The notes under the pieces were generated by a model. The model was not told where the DNA came from, did no database searches, and saw only the letters and a list, made by a program, of their open reading frames with translations. Below, piece by piece: positions 45,788 through 55,541 of a DNA stretch of 64,000 nucleotides. The DNA comes from Neptuniibacter pectenicola. GTDB taxonomy: Bacteria; Pseudomonadota; Gammaproteobacteria; Pseudomonadales; Balneatricaceae. The position numbers and the translations under genes are program-made. The stretch lies in NCBI RefSeq assembly GCF_001597735.1, contig NZ_LUTS01000001.1, positions 248,001 to 312,000 on the forward strand, written 5' to 3'. The stretch's first letter is position 1. Every line of letters starts with the position of its first letter.

Positions 45788-46426
45788 TTAATCCCAGATC
45801 AACACTTCAACCGGCGTAGGGTTGTAAGCATTACAAGGGTTATTCAGTTGTGGACAGTTGGAGATCAGAACGATCACATCCATGGCTGCCTTCATCTCAA
45901 CATACTTGCCGGCACCACTAATACCGTCCGCAAAACTCAAGCCGCCATCGGCCGTCACAGGGACATTCATAAAAAAGTTAATGTTGTGAGTAATGTCACG
46001 TTTGGACATTCCAAACTGCTCATTTTCCGCAACGGCCAGTAACCAGCTATCACGACAGGCATGCATACATTTTTTCTCTAAGGCGTAACGCACGGTATTG
46101 CTTTCACTCGCACAAGCGCCCCCTAAGGTATCGTGACGACCACAGGTATCGGCAACAATCTCGAGCATTAGATTGCCTTCGTTCGATAACAACTTGCTAC
46201 CGGCGCTAAGGTACACATTGCCCTGCTCACGGATGGTATCCATCGCGCTGTATCGCTCAGAGGGATCATCGGCGTTATAAAACAATGTATCTGCAGCTTG
46301 GTTGCCCTCTAAATCGAGGATACGAAAAACCTGACCCGCTTTAACCACTTTCATGTAGTAATCACCGGCAGGTACAACCTCGCGCTGACTTGCCTGTTCT
46401 GCGACTAATAAACTTTCTTTAATCAT
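45788..46426 (-). CDS. urea carboxylase-associated protein 2 / carboxyguanidine deiminase subunit (DUF1989)
   Basis: 212 residues of the DUF1989 family. It carries the family core [23 protein letters not shown] and [21 protein letters not shown] with a conserved Cys, plus [21 protein letters not shown]. Two DUF1989 proteins together form carboxyguanidine deiminase (CgdAB), which removes ammonia from carboxyguanidine to leave allophanate. The partner gene is 14 bp upstream. Order DUF1989-DUF1989-carboxylase-hydrolase is the standard guanidine degradation cluster. Confidence 0.9.
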   Translation of the reverse strand: MIKESLLVAEQASQREVVPAGDYYMKVVKAGQVFRILDLEGNQAADTLFYNADDPSERYSAMDTIREQGNVYLSAGSKLLSNEGNLMLEIVADTCGRHDTLGGACASESNTVRYALEKKCMHACRDSWLLAVAENEQFGMSKRDITHNINFFMNVPVTADGGLSFADGISGAGKYVEMKAAMDVIVLISNCPQLNNPCNAYNPTPVEVLIWD

Positions 46427-46439
46427 GGTGGTGCTCTCC

Positions 46440-47171
46440 TTAGTGCGAACAGACGTTAGGCATCGCTAAATAGCGCTGGTTATTTTCAAACCCGCGTGCA
46501 TTCTCAGGCCGGTGGTTTAAACAGCTATCATCTGCGCTTAAAGGCGCCGCTTTAGATAGGCTCACTTCAACCGGACGATTAGGGTATTCAACCGCAGGAT
46601 TCATCGGGTGTGGGCAGGTTGTAAACACCACTAAGGTATCCATTTCAAAACGTAGCTCAATTGTGTCGCCCGCTTTGCTATGCCCTTCAGCGAAGGCTAA
46701 ATTGCCTTCATCGTCGGTAAATGTCTTACTGAAAAGGTTAAGGTTGGCCGCCAAGTCACGTTTACCTAAACCATATTTAGCCACTTCAACCAACAAGCTG
46801 TCATAACCGTTTTGCAGCCATGCATTACGGTCTGTCTGATAATCACGTGCGCCCCACTTTGCAGCGACTTTGTTTTTATTAGCCACACCGCCCACGGTAT
46901 CAATCCACTGGGTATCATCACGCACAATCGAGCAGAAGATCCGCCCCATATCCGAGTACAGGCAATTACCTGTGGTTAATTTAAAGGTGTGTTGGCACTT
47001 CAGTGAGTCCGGTGCGTTATAACGCTCTAATAAGTTTTGTGGGTTGTAAAACAACATACTGACATTGGCCCCACCTTCCAGATCAGTCAGCGTTAAGCTG
47101 TGACCGGCAGGTACAACCAAGGACCAGTGGCTGGCCCCAGGGATAAGATCAGTAAAAATTGGATTGCTCAT
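46440..47171 (-). CDS. urea carboxylase-associated protein 1 / carboxyguanidine deiminase subunit (DUF1989)
   Basis: 243 residues, homologous to the neighbouring DUF1989 protein but longer at the C-terminus ([20 protein letters not shown]). Matching core motifs are [18 protein letters not shown] and [21 protein letters not shown]. As the CgdA-type subunit it would pair with the downstream protein to deiminate carboxyguanidine. It is separated from the ABC ATPase gene by 9 bp, so the transporter and enzyme genes form one operon. Confidence 0.9.
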   Translation of the reverse strand: MSNPIFTDLIPGASHWSLVVPAGHSLTLTDLEGGANVSMLFYNPQNLLERYNAPDSLKCQHTFKLTTGNCLYSDMGRIFCSIVRDDTQWIDTVGGVANKNKVAAKWGARDYQTDRNAWLQNGYDSLLVEVAKYGLGKRDLAANLNLFSKTFTDDEGNLAFAEGHSKAGDTIELRFEMDTLVVFTTCPHPMNPAVEYPNRPVEVSLSKAAPLSADDSCLNHRPENARGFENNQRYLAMPNVCSH

Positions 47172-47180
47172 AATGTCTCC

Positions 47181-47984
47181 TCAGGCCGTATGCGACTTAG
47201 CGGCCTGTAATTTAGCCAGATGTTCGTGGTGTTCCTGCCCTGTACTGAGTGGAATATCAAAGGTGACGTTGGCACCAAAACGCTCAGGGGCTTGTAAATC
47301 ATGGCGTGTTTTATCAAACACCCATAAACGGCTACCCAGTTCAAACCCTTCACTTAGGTCATGGGTAATCATGAAAACCGTGAGTTTTTGTTCCGTCCAC
47401 AACTCACGGGTTAAGCGGTGCATATCTTTACGGATACCGGGATCAAGTGCGCCAAAAGGCTCATCAAGTAGCAGTATTCTTGGCTTACGAATAAGTGCTT
47501 GGGCGATCGCTAAACGCTGCTGCATCCCACCTGATAGTTCACTTGGGTATTTATCGGCGGCGGCTGCGAGCCCCACTTTTTCCAAAATATCCATCGCCTC
47601 CTCTTTAGCAGCACGTCGTGCGGTTCCAAACAGGCGTCCCAACAAGCAACTACTCACCGCTGATTGCGTAAACTCCTGCCCCAACATGACGTTTTCAACG
47701 GCCGTGAGGTGTGGAAAAACAGAATACTTCTGAAAAACAATGCCGCGTTCAACGCTAGGTTCGGGGTCTAGCGGCTGGCCATCCAGTAAAATCTCACCTT
47801 GGCTTGGCTCTTCAATGCCCAGCAATAGGTTGAGAAAGGTGGTTTTACCGCAGCCGGATGCACCCACAATGCTGACAAACTCGCCCGCTTGAACACTTAG
47901 GTTGACCCGTTCTAGCACAACGTTATCGCCGTACTCTTTCCATAGGTTTTTGATCTGAATAATAGGGGGCTCATGTTTAGTCAT
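47181..47984 (-). CDS. guanidine ABC transporter, ATP-binding protein
   Basis: 267 residues of the nitrate/sulfonate/taurine-type ATPase group. Walker A is GASGCGKTTF, the signature is LSGGMQQRLAIAQAL, and Walker B is ILLLDEPFGALD. It powers uptake by the permease whose gene overlaps it by 8 nt. It faces the cytoplasm as a homodimer. Substrate is inferred to be guanidine from the riboswitch and operon; ATPases alone do not reveal it. Confidence 0.93.
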   Translation of the reverse strand: MTKHEPPIIQIKNLWKEYGDNVVLERVNLSVQAGEFVSIVGASGCGKTTFLNLLLGIEEPSQGEILLDGQPLDPEPSVERGIVFQKYSVFPHLTAVENVMLGQEFTQSAVSSCLLGRLFGTARRAAKEEAMDILEKVGLAAAADKYPSELSGGMQQRLAIAQALIRKPRILLLDEPFGALDPGIRKDMHRLTRELWTEQKLTVFMITHDLSEGFELGSRLWVFDKTRHDLQAPERFGANVTFDIPLSTGQEHHEHLAKLQAAKSHTA

Positions 47985-48807
47985 TTCGAGCTCCTTGTGC
48001 TGAGTGGTACCACGGGAAGGCTAAGATTGAGATCCGTTTTAAAGACCAGTCCATCGCAAACGCCAGTGTTGTGATCCAAAAGACATAAGGCAAAATCACA
48101 TCCATGGCGAGGTAACGACGCACTAAGAAGATCCGATAACCTAACCCTTCTGTCGCCGCAATCGCTTCAGCAGCAATGAGGAAGAGCCACGCACTCCCTA
48201 ATGTCAGCCGTACCGCATCAATAAGGCGTGGCATCGTTTGTGGTAAAACCACCCGCAGAATGATCTGCCAACTATTCCCTCCTAAGGTTTGCGCTTTAAT
48301 CAATTGCTCCGAGGGCAACGCATCGGTACGTAACTGAATATCCCGAATAATCACTGGCGTTATGCCAATCACAATCAGCACCACTTTAGAGAGTTCACCT
48401 AAGCCAAAGGTGATGAATAGGATCGGCAAAATAGCCATCGGTGGGATAAGCGATAATGCCGTCACTAAAGGTGATAAAGGTGATCGAACATAAGGGATCA
48501 TGCCGTTAAAGACACCAATCACTAGCCCGATCATTGCGCTTAATCCAACAGCGATGCCTAACCGTTGCAAACTGGCAAACGTGTCTTGCCACAACAGATA
48601 CTCGCCGGTTCGCTTGCTAGGCTCAAAGCCCATACGAACAATGGCATCGGCAAAACTACCCAGTGAGGGCAGTAATTTATCACTTGGGTTTTCAGCCAAT
48701 CGAGCATCGGATGTCACAAGGTATATGACAAACAAAACAATGAAAGGCAGCAACCCAAGCATCAACCGCGAGTAGCGGCTAGGTTGACGGTTTATAAGGC
48801 GTGTCAT
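47977..48807 (-). CDS. guanidine ABC transporter, permease
   Basis: 276 residues with six or seven membrane helices. The cytoplasmic EAA-type loop is EQLIKAQTLGGNSWQIILRVVLPQTMPRL, the coupling segment to the ATPase. This belongs to the SsuC/TauC/NrtB permease family. Its stop lies within the ATPase gene start (8-nt overlap) and it follows the binding protein by 48 bp. Confidence 0.92.
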   Translation of the reverse strand: MTRLINRQPSRYSRLMLGLLPFIVLFVIYLVTSDARLAENPSDKLLPSLGSFADAIVRMGFEPSKRTGEYLLWQDTFASLQRLGIAVGLSAMIGLVIGVFNGMIPYVRSPLSPLVTALSLIPPMAILPILFITFGLGELSKVVLIVIGITPVIIRDIQLRTDALPSEQLIKAQTLGGNSWQIILRVVLPQTMPRLIDAVRLTLGSAWLFLIAAEAIAATEGLGYRIFLVRRYLAMDVILPYVFWITTLAFAMDWSLKRISILAFPWYHSAQGARND

Positions 48808-48855
48808 CGTAGGCTCCAGTTCTCTGTTGGACTAAGCAATAAGTGTATTAAGAGA

Positions 48856-49938
48856 TTACAGAGAGCCGTCGGCAGCCATTTTCATGTACGTTGGGTTAAA
48901 ACGTAGTTTGATATTCGCGGCATTACCGTAAACACCTGCAGGCGTTTCAATACCGATAAACTTCGCATCCGGCGCACCTTCACCTAACAGACCGTGATCA
49001 AATGAGAATTCACTCACTTTCTGCATTGTTTTAGTCAGGCTATCGCTGTTTGTGAACTCAACAGCAGAGGCGGCGGTGTAGAACATTTTTGTAGACGCAA
49101 GCTGCGCTTCATAACCCGCAAGGTCAGTACCTGAGGCTTCAGCCATAAAGCTTTTCGCTTTAACGGAATTTTCATCCTTTGCAGCGATTGTGGCCATGAT
49201 CTCATACCAAGCACCGACTAAGGCTTTACCCAGTTTAGGGTTCGCTTCAAGGGTCTCAGTATTAACAACCATCAGGTCAATAATTTCACCAGGGATCATA
49301 GAGGAGTCAAAAACTTTGTGAGCATTAGGTTGAGCGGTAATTTCACTTAGCAGCGGGTTCCACGTCGTAACAGCTGTTACATCGTCAGCACTGAAGGCTG
49401 CTACAAGATCCGCATCAGACGTGTTTACTACTTTAACGTCCTGCTCAGTCATGCCAACGCTTTCAAGTCCACGCGCAAGCAGGTAATGGGAAACACTTAA
49501 CTCAACAAGGTTAACTTGCTGGCCTTTAATCTCCGCAAGTGTTTTAGCCTCTTTAAGCACAACCCCATCATTACCGTTTGAAAAGTCACCCACGATCAGG
49601 GCCGTAGAATCGACACCGCTCGCCGCTGGAATAGTAAGTGCATCCATATTGGTCATAACCGTGGCATCAAATTGACCGGCCGTGAACTGATTGATGGATT
49701 CAACGTAATCATTAACCTGAACAACGTCGATTTTAATGCCATATTTATCGGCCCATTTATCGACAATCCCAGTCGCTGCACCATAATCCCACGGCATCCA
49801 GCCCACATAGATAGTCCAAGCGACTTTAAATTCGCTTTTCTCTTCGGCTTTAAGGTTGGAGGACGCGGTTATCAGAAGGGAAAATGCAGAAGCACAGATC
49901 AGTAGTGTTCGCATGAAAGATCGAAGGGTATTCATCAT
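48856..49938 (-). CDS. guanidine ABC transporter, periplasmic binding protein
   Basis: 360 residues with a signal peptide (about 1-31) and the NMT1/SsuA-like periplasmic binding fold. Family landmarks are VAWTIYVGWMPWDYGAATGI, TAGQFDATVMTNMDAL and VTTWNPLLSEI. This subgroup is annotated in many genomes as a putative urea transporter binding protein, but its linkage to ykkC RNAs points to guanidine. It is the first structural gene of the operon, and the riboswitch ends about 60 nt before its ATG. Confidence 0.92.
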   Translation of the reverse strand: MMNTLRSFMRTLLICASAFSLLITASSNLKAEEKSEFKVAWTIYVGWMPWDYGAATGIVDKWADKYGIKIDVVQVNDYVESINQFTAGQFDATVMTNMDALTIPAASGVDSTALIVGDFSNGNDGVVLKEAKTLAEIKGQQVNLVELSVSHYLLARGLESVGMTEQDVKVVNTSDADLVAAFSADDVTAVTTWNPLLSEITAQPNAHKVFDSSMIPGEIIDLMVVNTETLEANPKLGKALVGAWYEIMATIAAKDENSVKAKSFMAEASGTDLAGYEAQLASTKMFYTAASAVEFTNSDSLTKTMQKVSEFSFDHGLLGEGAPDAKFIGIETPAGVYGNAANIKLRFNPTYMKMAADGSL

Positions 49939-49989
49939 AACTTCACCTGTATAGTTTCACGAAAATTAAGCACAAGAGACATCACCTAT

Positions 49990-50095
49990 AGGTTTTGTTC
50001 TCCCGGGCTTTTATCCCTCCGTGTGACCTCAGGTGAGGTTGGTAACTCTCGGTCCAGACACTACAGCGTTGTAGTCGGAACCCTAGATACCTATT
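49990..50095 (-). promoter_or_regulatory. guanidine-I (ykkC) riboswitch
   Basis: The minus strand carries the conserved blocks of ykkC in order: CTAGGGTTCCG (50086-50076), GGACCGAGAG (50055-50046), ACACGGAGGGAT (50024-50013) and AAAAGCCCGGGAGA (50012-49999), with an intervening TACAACGCTGTAG stem-loop. Guanidine binding turns on expression of the downstream genes. The element lies in the leader of the ABC transporter and enzyme operon. This is a high-confidence sequence match to the motif. Confidence 0.95.
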
Positions 50096-50174
50096 GGGTC
50101 AAATTGTCATAAGCGGTGTTAACTTGCGTACACATCCACCTAAGTATGCTCTTGTGCATATTGCATAGGACAAA

Positions 50175-50190
50175 AGCAAAACAGATGCCA
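50175..50190 (-). promoter_or_regulatory. sigma-54 promoter of the guanidine operon
   Basis: The minus strand reads TGGCATCTGTTTTGCT, with GG and GC in exact -24/-12 register. Transcription would start near 50164 and include the riboswitch. Confidence 0.75.
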
Positions 50191-50286
50191 AACAGAAAAA
50201 AACATTTAAAAACAAATTATTAACTAAAAAATACTTCTGACTAAAATCAGATAATCGCCCCAAACAATGTCACAACAGCTGATAAC

Positions 50287-50303
50287 GCACCAAAAATGAA
50301 CGC
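50287..50303. promoter_or_regulatory. NtrC-like enhancer site
   Basis: GCACCAAAAATGAACGC resembles the NtrC consensus GCAC-N(7)-GGTGC at one half. It lies about 110 bp upstream of the sigma-54 promoter of the guanidine operon. The remaining gap 50304-50461 shows nothing further. Confidence 0.55.
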
Positions 50304-50461
50304 TTATCTAAACTCCGTTACGCCTGTATTTAACCGACCCGTCCCTACAAAAGGCGCTGTAAACGCGTATTGGAATAAAGGCCAGCGGGGATATTTGAGG
50401 TGGGGGTGTTTAAGGGAAGAGAGTGCGGCGAGGGATCAGGTTCGGCTGATCTAGGCCACGT

Positions 50462-53400
50462 CTATTTAACGATAATAGGCGCTTGCTGTAGTTGGTTTCG
50501 CCCCATACGCTTTGCGCGATAAAGCGCGATATCGGCTTCGCGAACCAGCTCATCCGCACCGCCATTGCCTGGCACCATGGTGGCCGCCCCTGCACTCACC
50601 GTCACGACAGCGCCCGCCGATGAATACGCATGTTCAATCGCCATATCTTGCACCGCTCGGCGTACTTTCTCGCCAATAATCTCGGCACCGCTGTAACCTG
50701 TGTCAGGTAGAATGAGCATAAACTCCTCTCCACCATAACGGGCAATCAGGTCTGCGGGCCTCAGGAGTTGGGACTGCACCATTTTTGCTACCGCGATTAA
50801 ACAATCATCCCCGCCTTGATGGCCGTAGTTATCATTAAACGCTTTAAAGTGATCGACATCGAGCATAATGATCGTTAATGGGTGCCCCTCTCGACGTAAA
50901 CGCCCCCAGACCTCAGCAAGATAAGCATCACCGCGGCGGCGATTTGCAACGCCGGTTAACCCATCACGATCGGCCAGCCCTTGCAGTTCATGGTTAAGGT
51001 GTTCCAAGCGGGCCGTACGTTCAGCAACTTTCTCTTCCAGCGTTTTAGAGTGCTCTTGTACCTGCTCATAAAGTCGCGCATTTTCTATAGCCACTGATGC
51101 TTGAGCAGCCAGCAGACGAATAACCTCAACACGTTCATTACTAAAAACACCACTGGCAAGATTGTTTTCCATATAGAGCACCCCTTCAAAGCGTTCCCGC
51201 TGAATAGGCACACATAACACGGATAAGGGCTGGCATACGCACATATACGGATCTTGCATAAAGGCCCCGTCTTCCACTGCATTATGCAGCACGATCGCCG
51301 TACCGGTGTGTAGCACTTGGCTCAATAAGGTCACTGGCAGCGGAATCTGCTCTCCATCAGGACCCGTTAGTAACGCATGGTTAGGCAACCCTTTTGTCGT
51401 CAACGGCTCTGCTAAAGTTGCCGCTTCGACTATCATTTCGCCCTCCCGACGCACCATTAAACAGCCCCACTGTCCGCCGGCATTTTCCAACAGTATATCC
51501 ATCGTCGTTTTGAGTAGACGATCTAAGAGAATCTCACCTGAAATATCGCGAGAGGCTTTCATCACCGACGCAAGATCAAGGTCAGGCATCACATGGCGCG
51601 TTGTTGATAGATAAGCGTCCGCAGCATGGGGACGTAAAATAGGAAACTCCTGCTCAAGCAAGCTCACCTTACGTTGCGCCCCCCAACGGTCATAGATGTG
51701 GTGAGCAGCCCTTAAATACCCCTCCGCTGACCGCCTACGGCCCAGTTCGATCAAAAACCGCGCGGCGCGCTCAAACGCAGTGGCTTGATCATGTAGAAAC
51801 CCGCTCTCTCTGGCCGCATCAATCGCCACATCATAGCGTTCCAACGTACTCTCGGGGCAGCCATAGATCTTTTCTAACTCCGCCTCCATTAAAAACTGAA
51901 GATGACGAAAGTTATCCGCGCAGTTATTGGCTAAACGGGTCATACGAGCTAGATCACGCGTTAAACGTTGACCCGTTTCAGCCTGTTCATCCCGCCCCAT
52001 CTGAGGAAAATGAGTGGTAAGGGTTAAAAACGACACGATATAAAAACGCACCAGCTGCGGTAATGACATAGACGATTTAATCATTAGATCTTGCGCACGC
52101 ACAAAGCTGAGCGCGCGATCATAATCACCGTACAATAAGCAGATCTCGGCATTGTAAATCTGGTAGTTCGCAATCCCTGTCATAAACTGGCGCTCACGCA
52201 TACCGGCCAAACAACGCTGCTCATCAAAGTCATCATCACTTAAGGTAAACGGGGTATGTGTCAGCCCCAGCAAGTTGCGCTGTAACTGTAAAAATAATGT
52301 ACCGGAATCTAATGAGTCTTGATAAGCACACTCCCGCACAATGGCTAAATTTTCCCCATGTAGACGGTGAGCGGTTTCTAAGTCGAGTGTAGGATCCCAA
52401 ATGACGCAATCTTGCGCACTGTAGGCTAGGTACAGCAGGTCGCCCGATTGATAACCGGCTTCAATCCCCTTACGGAACAGCGGCGTTAACGTAGACCAGT
52501 GATTGCTCCAATGGTGTACAAACATCGCGTACACATAGATTACGCGTGTCCGTAAGGTCAGGTCGTCTAACTTCTCATTTAGGGCTAACCCCACTGTTCC
52601 ATATTGATAACCCTCCTCAGGCTCATCAAGATCTCCACACAAAAGCATGCCATAAGCGGCATAGGCAAATGCGGTTTCCGGGCAGTTTCCGTGGCGCAAA
52701 GACAGGTTAACGGCTTTTAATACGAGATAAGGGAAAAGGTTGCCACAACCCGACAGAAAGGTCGCCGGAAAAATCTCCATCATCAGACGTATGGCGGTCA
52801 ACACCGCTTCATCTTCAATTAAAGGAGCATCAATAAGGTCAGCAATCGAACGGGCGCCTAAGTTCACTTGCACTCGCCGTCGCTCCTCCGCAACCTCATC
52901 ATCTGTTGGGTTATCGGTGAAGGGGACGCCAAGTAACGCAAGACCTTGGGTCGCCGATAGAATCGACGCCTCCATTTTGCCGAGGGTTGCATATTGACGT
53001 GTCCGCGTGGCCAGAATGTCACTTTTTTCTAAGTCGGTCTTAGCATGTTTAAGTAAAATCTCTATCCACGCTTCCGCTTCGTCAGGCCGCGCGGTGAGAT
53101 AGGTACACTGCTGTATCTCTGCAGCCAAAGGCTGCATTAATGCTGGCGTGTTAAGCCAAGGCTCTTGCGGCAGTAGATCAAGCGCGACCTGAAGGTAGTT
53201 AAGCGCAACATCGTACGCCGACGTATGCCGTGCACGCACACCCGCGCGTAGATTCAGTTCCGCAAGGTGAAGACGTTCTGCATAGGCGTCTATCAGTGAG
53301 CGCCCTTCGTTAAGGTGCTCAACAATATCGATCAGCCGCTTATCAGGTACAACCTCTCCCGCATGATGTAGCATCAATCGGCCTACCGATAGGTGTACGC

Positions 53401-55519
53401 TTTGTAGGCGCTGGAGATCAATCAGAGCATAAGCCGCTTGTTGAATACGGTCATGTTGGAAGCGATAGGTTGGATTAAAATCCAACGACGTTAAACCACG
53501 GCCGACCAGCCGATAGTCGCTGTGTAAAGGCAGTACCGTATGCAGTTTAAGTGCGGGCAGAAGCGCCGTCGCGGTTTCATCAAGACTATGCTCATAAATA
53601 ACCGCCAACGTTTCCAGATCAAACGTACTACCAATACAGGCGGCCAATTGAAGAACCGCTTGGGTGGTCTGCGGTAGTTGTCGGAGGTTCTCCACCATAA
53701 ATTCGACAACATCGGTACTCACATTAGCCCAACGTGCCGCATCCAAATCCCAACGCCATTGAGCTGTTTGCTGATCCGCTGTGATCCCTCCCTCTTTATA
53801 CAACTGCCGTAACAGCTCATTAATAAAGAACGGGTTACCTTGTGTTTTATAAAAAATCATATCGCTCAGGGCAGCGACTTCGCTCGGCTGGCGACATAAC
53901 GCATCAGCCACTAACTGCCCAACAGCCTCGTGATCTAATGGTCCAAGAGGCAACTGACAAATGGCCTGTTGAACGCTAAGGTCATCCAGCAGCAAACGCA
54001 GTGGATGGCCAGTCCCCACTTCATTACTGCGGTATGAGCCTATTAATAATAGATGGCTCATCTCGCATGAGGTGACTAAGCGTTTAAGCAAGGCTAATGT
54101 CGGGGCATCACTCCACTGTAAATCATCCAGAAACAGCACCACTGGATGCCCTTCCCCAGCAAAGACATGCAGAAAGGCCGTTAATAAGATCTGTAGTCGG
54201 TTACGCTCTTCAGCTGGGGGCAGTGTCGCTACAGCGGGTTGTTCACCTATAATAATGTCTAGCTCGGGTATTAGATCCACCACTAAACGCGCATTAGGCC
54301 CTAACGCATCAAGCAGGGCTTGCCGCCATCGATCCAATTCCTCTTCCGATTCCGCGAGTACCTGCTGAACAAGCCCTCGGTAGGCCGTTGCTAATGCGGT
54401 ATACGCTTCCCCTTGCTGAAACTGCTCAAATTTCCCTTGCACAAGGAAACCACGCTCACGTACCAATGGCCGGTCAATCTCATTAACAAGGGCTGATTTG
54501 CCTACCCCTGAATAGCCATGGACTAAACATAGCGCAGTCTGCCCAGCCACAGCGTCTTCAAATAGGGTCTGCAGTTGCGCCAGCTCATCTTCACGACCAT
54601 ATAGGTGTTGCGGTACTAGAAACGTTTGAACAACATCCTGCTCGCCTAAGGTAAAGGGTTCGATCGGTTGGTCCGCCGCCAACAGTGCAACACACCGCTC
54701 TAGGTCGTAGATAATCCCATCAGCGCTTTGATAGCGTGCCTCAGGCTCTTTAGATAAGAGTTTTAGTACAATCGCCGATACCGCCTCTGGCACGTTGACG
54801 TTTATAGCGTGAGGGGCCGGTGGCAAACGGCTAATATGGCTATACACCCACTCCAAGAGCGTATCGGCGTGAAAGGGTAATTCGCCGGTTAGCAATTCAA
54901 ATAACAGCACACCCAACGAATAATAATCCGAACGGTAATCCACATCACGGTTCATGCGACCGGTTTGTTCAGGGGATATATAAGGCAGCGGCCCTTCAAG
55001 GCGACGTGACATCTGAACCGCCTGACGCTCTTGATCTAGTTCAGACGCGATCCCAAAACCGGAGATCGAGACAGTGGTGGTGACGGTGTCGAACAATATG
55101 TGCCCTGGCATTAACGCTTTATGGACAACCTCTTGCCCATGAATACCCTCTAACGCACGTACAATGCCTAACGCAATATTCAGCACTTTGGCTACAGGTA
55201 ATCCCCAAGCCCCCTCACGAACCAATAAGGTTTTAAGGGTGTTATCAAACAGCTCGCCCACCAGCGCTAAATTACCACTGCCATGGGGTAATACGGCATG
55301 GATCTTCCGTACGCCCGCAACATCGGCTAACTGCTGACCTAACGCGCCCTCTCGACGAATACTCGCAACCTGATGACGTGCAGGATACTCCGTATCTAAC
55401 GTTTCAACCGCCACGGGCTGATCGGTGGCCAAACAACGGGCACGATAGACCACACGGCCATCGGCCCGCCAAAGCACGGAGCCTAAACTATAACCCGGTA
55501 AATTGAGCCCGTTCTTCAC
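50462..55519 (-). CDS. giant sensor: pseudokinase, AAA ATPase, helical repeats, GAF and GGDEF diguanylate cyclase
   Basis: 1685 residues. Domains: protein-kinase fold (about 8-275), AAA_16/STAND-type ATPase (about 300-560, Walker A GYSGVGKS near 335), helical TPR-like region (about 560-1300), GAF (about 1345-1490), short coiled coil, and C-terminal GGDEF (about 1520-1680). The cyclase site is intact (RYGGEEF near 1595) with an RPAD inhibitory I-site five residues before it, so it should make c-di-GMP with feedback control. The kinase looks dead: the ATP lysine of VAxK is Glu39, the catalytic HRD is H133-K134-A135, and DFG is G154-F155-G156. It stands in a run of minus-strand genes; its signal is unknown. 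Confidence 0.93.
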   Translation of the reverse strand: MKNGLNLPGYSLGSVLWRADGRVVYRARCLATDQPVAVETLDTEYPARHQVASIRREGALGQQLADVAGVRKIHAVLPHGSGNLALVGELFDNTLKTLLVREGAWGLPVAKVLNIALGIVRALEGIHGQEVVHKALMPGHILFDTVTTTVSISGFGIASELDQERQAVQMSRRLEGPLPYISPEQTGRMNRDVDYRSDYYSLGVLLFELLTGELPFHADTLLEWVYSHISRLPPAPHAINVNVPEAVSAIVLKLLSKEPEARYQSADGIIYDLERCVALLAADQPIEPFTLGEQDVVQTFLVPQHLYGREDELAQLQTLFEDAVAGQTALCLVHGYSGVGKSALVNEIDRPLVRERGFLVQGKFEQFQQGEAYTALATAYRGLVQQVLAESEEELDRWRQALLDALGPNARLVVDLIPELDIIIGEQPAVATLPPAEERNRLQILLTAFLHVFAGEGHPVVLFLDDLQWSDAPTLALLKRLVTSCEMSHLLLIGSYRSNEVGTGHPLRLLLDDLSVQQAICQLPLGPLDHEAVGQLVADALCRQPSEVAALSDMIFYKTQGNPFFINELLRQLYKEGGITADQQTAQWRWDLDAARWANVSTDVVEFMVENLRQLPQTTQAVLQLAACIGSTFDLETLAVIYEHSLDETATALLPALKLHTVLPLHSDYRLVGRGLTSLDFNPTYRFQHDRIQQAAYALIDLQRLQSVHLSVGRLMLHHAGEVVPDKRLIDIVEHLNEGRSLIDAYAERLHLAELNLRAGVRARHTSAYDVALNYLQVALDLLPQEPWLNTPALMQPLAAEIQQCTYLTARPDEAEAWIEILLKHAKTDLEKSDILATRTRQYATLGKMEASILSATQGLALLGVPFTDNPTDDEVAEERRRVQVNLGARSIADLIDAPLIEDEAVLTAIRLMMEIFPATFLSGCGNLFPYLVLKAVNLSLRHGNCPETAFAYAAYGMLLCGDLDEPEEGYQYGTVGLALNEKLDDLTLRTRVIYVYAMFVHHWSNHWSTLTPLFRKGIEAGYQSGDLLYLAYSAQDCVIWDPTLDLETAHRLHGENLAIVRECAYQDSLDSGTLFLQLQRNLLGLTHTPFTLSDDDFDEQRCLAGMRERQFMTGIANYQIYNAEICLLYGDYDRALSFVRAQDLMIKSSMSLPQLVRFYIVSFLTLTTHFPQMGRDEQAETGQRLTRDLARMTRLANNCADNFRHLQFLMEAELEKIYGCPESTLERYDVAIDAARESGFLHDQATAFERAARFLIELGRRRSAEGYLRAAHHIYDRWGAQRKVSLLEQEFPILRPHAADAYLSTTRHVMPDLDLASVMKASRDISGEILLDRLLKTTMDILLENAGGQWGCLMVRREGEMIVEAATLAEPLTTKGLPNHALLTGPDGEQIPLPVTLLSQVLHTGTAIVLHNAVEDGAFMQDPYMCVCQPLSVLCVPIQRERFEGVLYMENNLASGVFSNERVEVIRLLAAQASVAIENARLYEQVQEHSKTLEEKVAERTARLEHLNHELQGLADRDGLTGVANRRRGDAYLAEVWGRLRREGHPLTIIMLDVDHFKAFNDNYGHQGGDDCLIAVAKMVQSQLLRPADLIARYGGEEFMLILPDTGYSGAEIIGEKVRRAVQDMAIEHAYSSAGAVVTVSAGAATMVPGNGGADELVREADIALYRAKRMGRNQLQQAPIIVK

Positions 55520-55541
55520 CTAATGCTCCTTAGACTCAACA

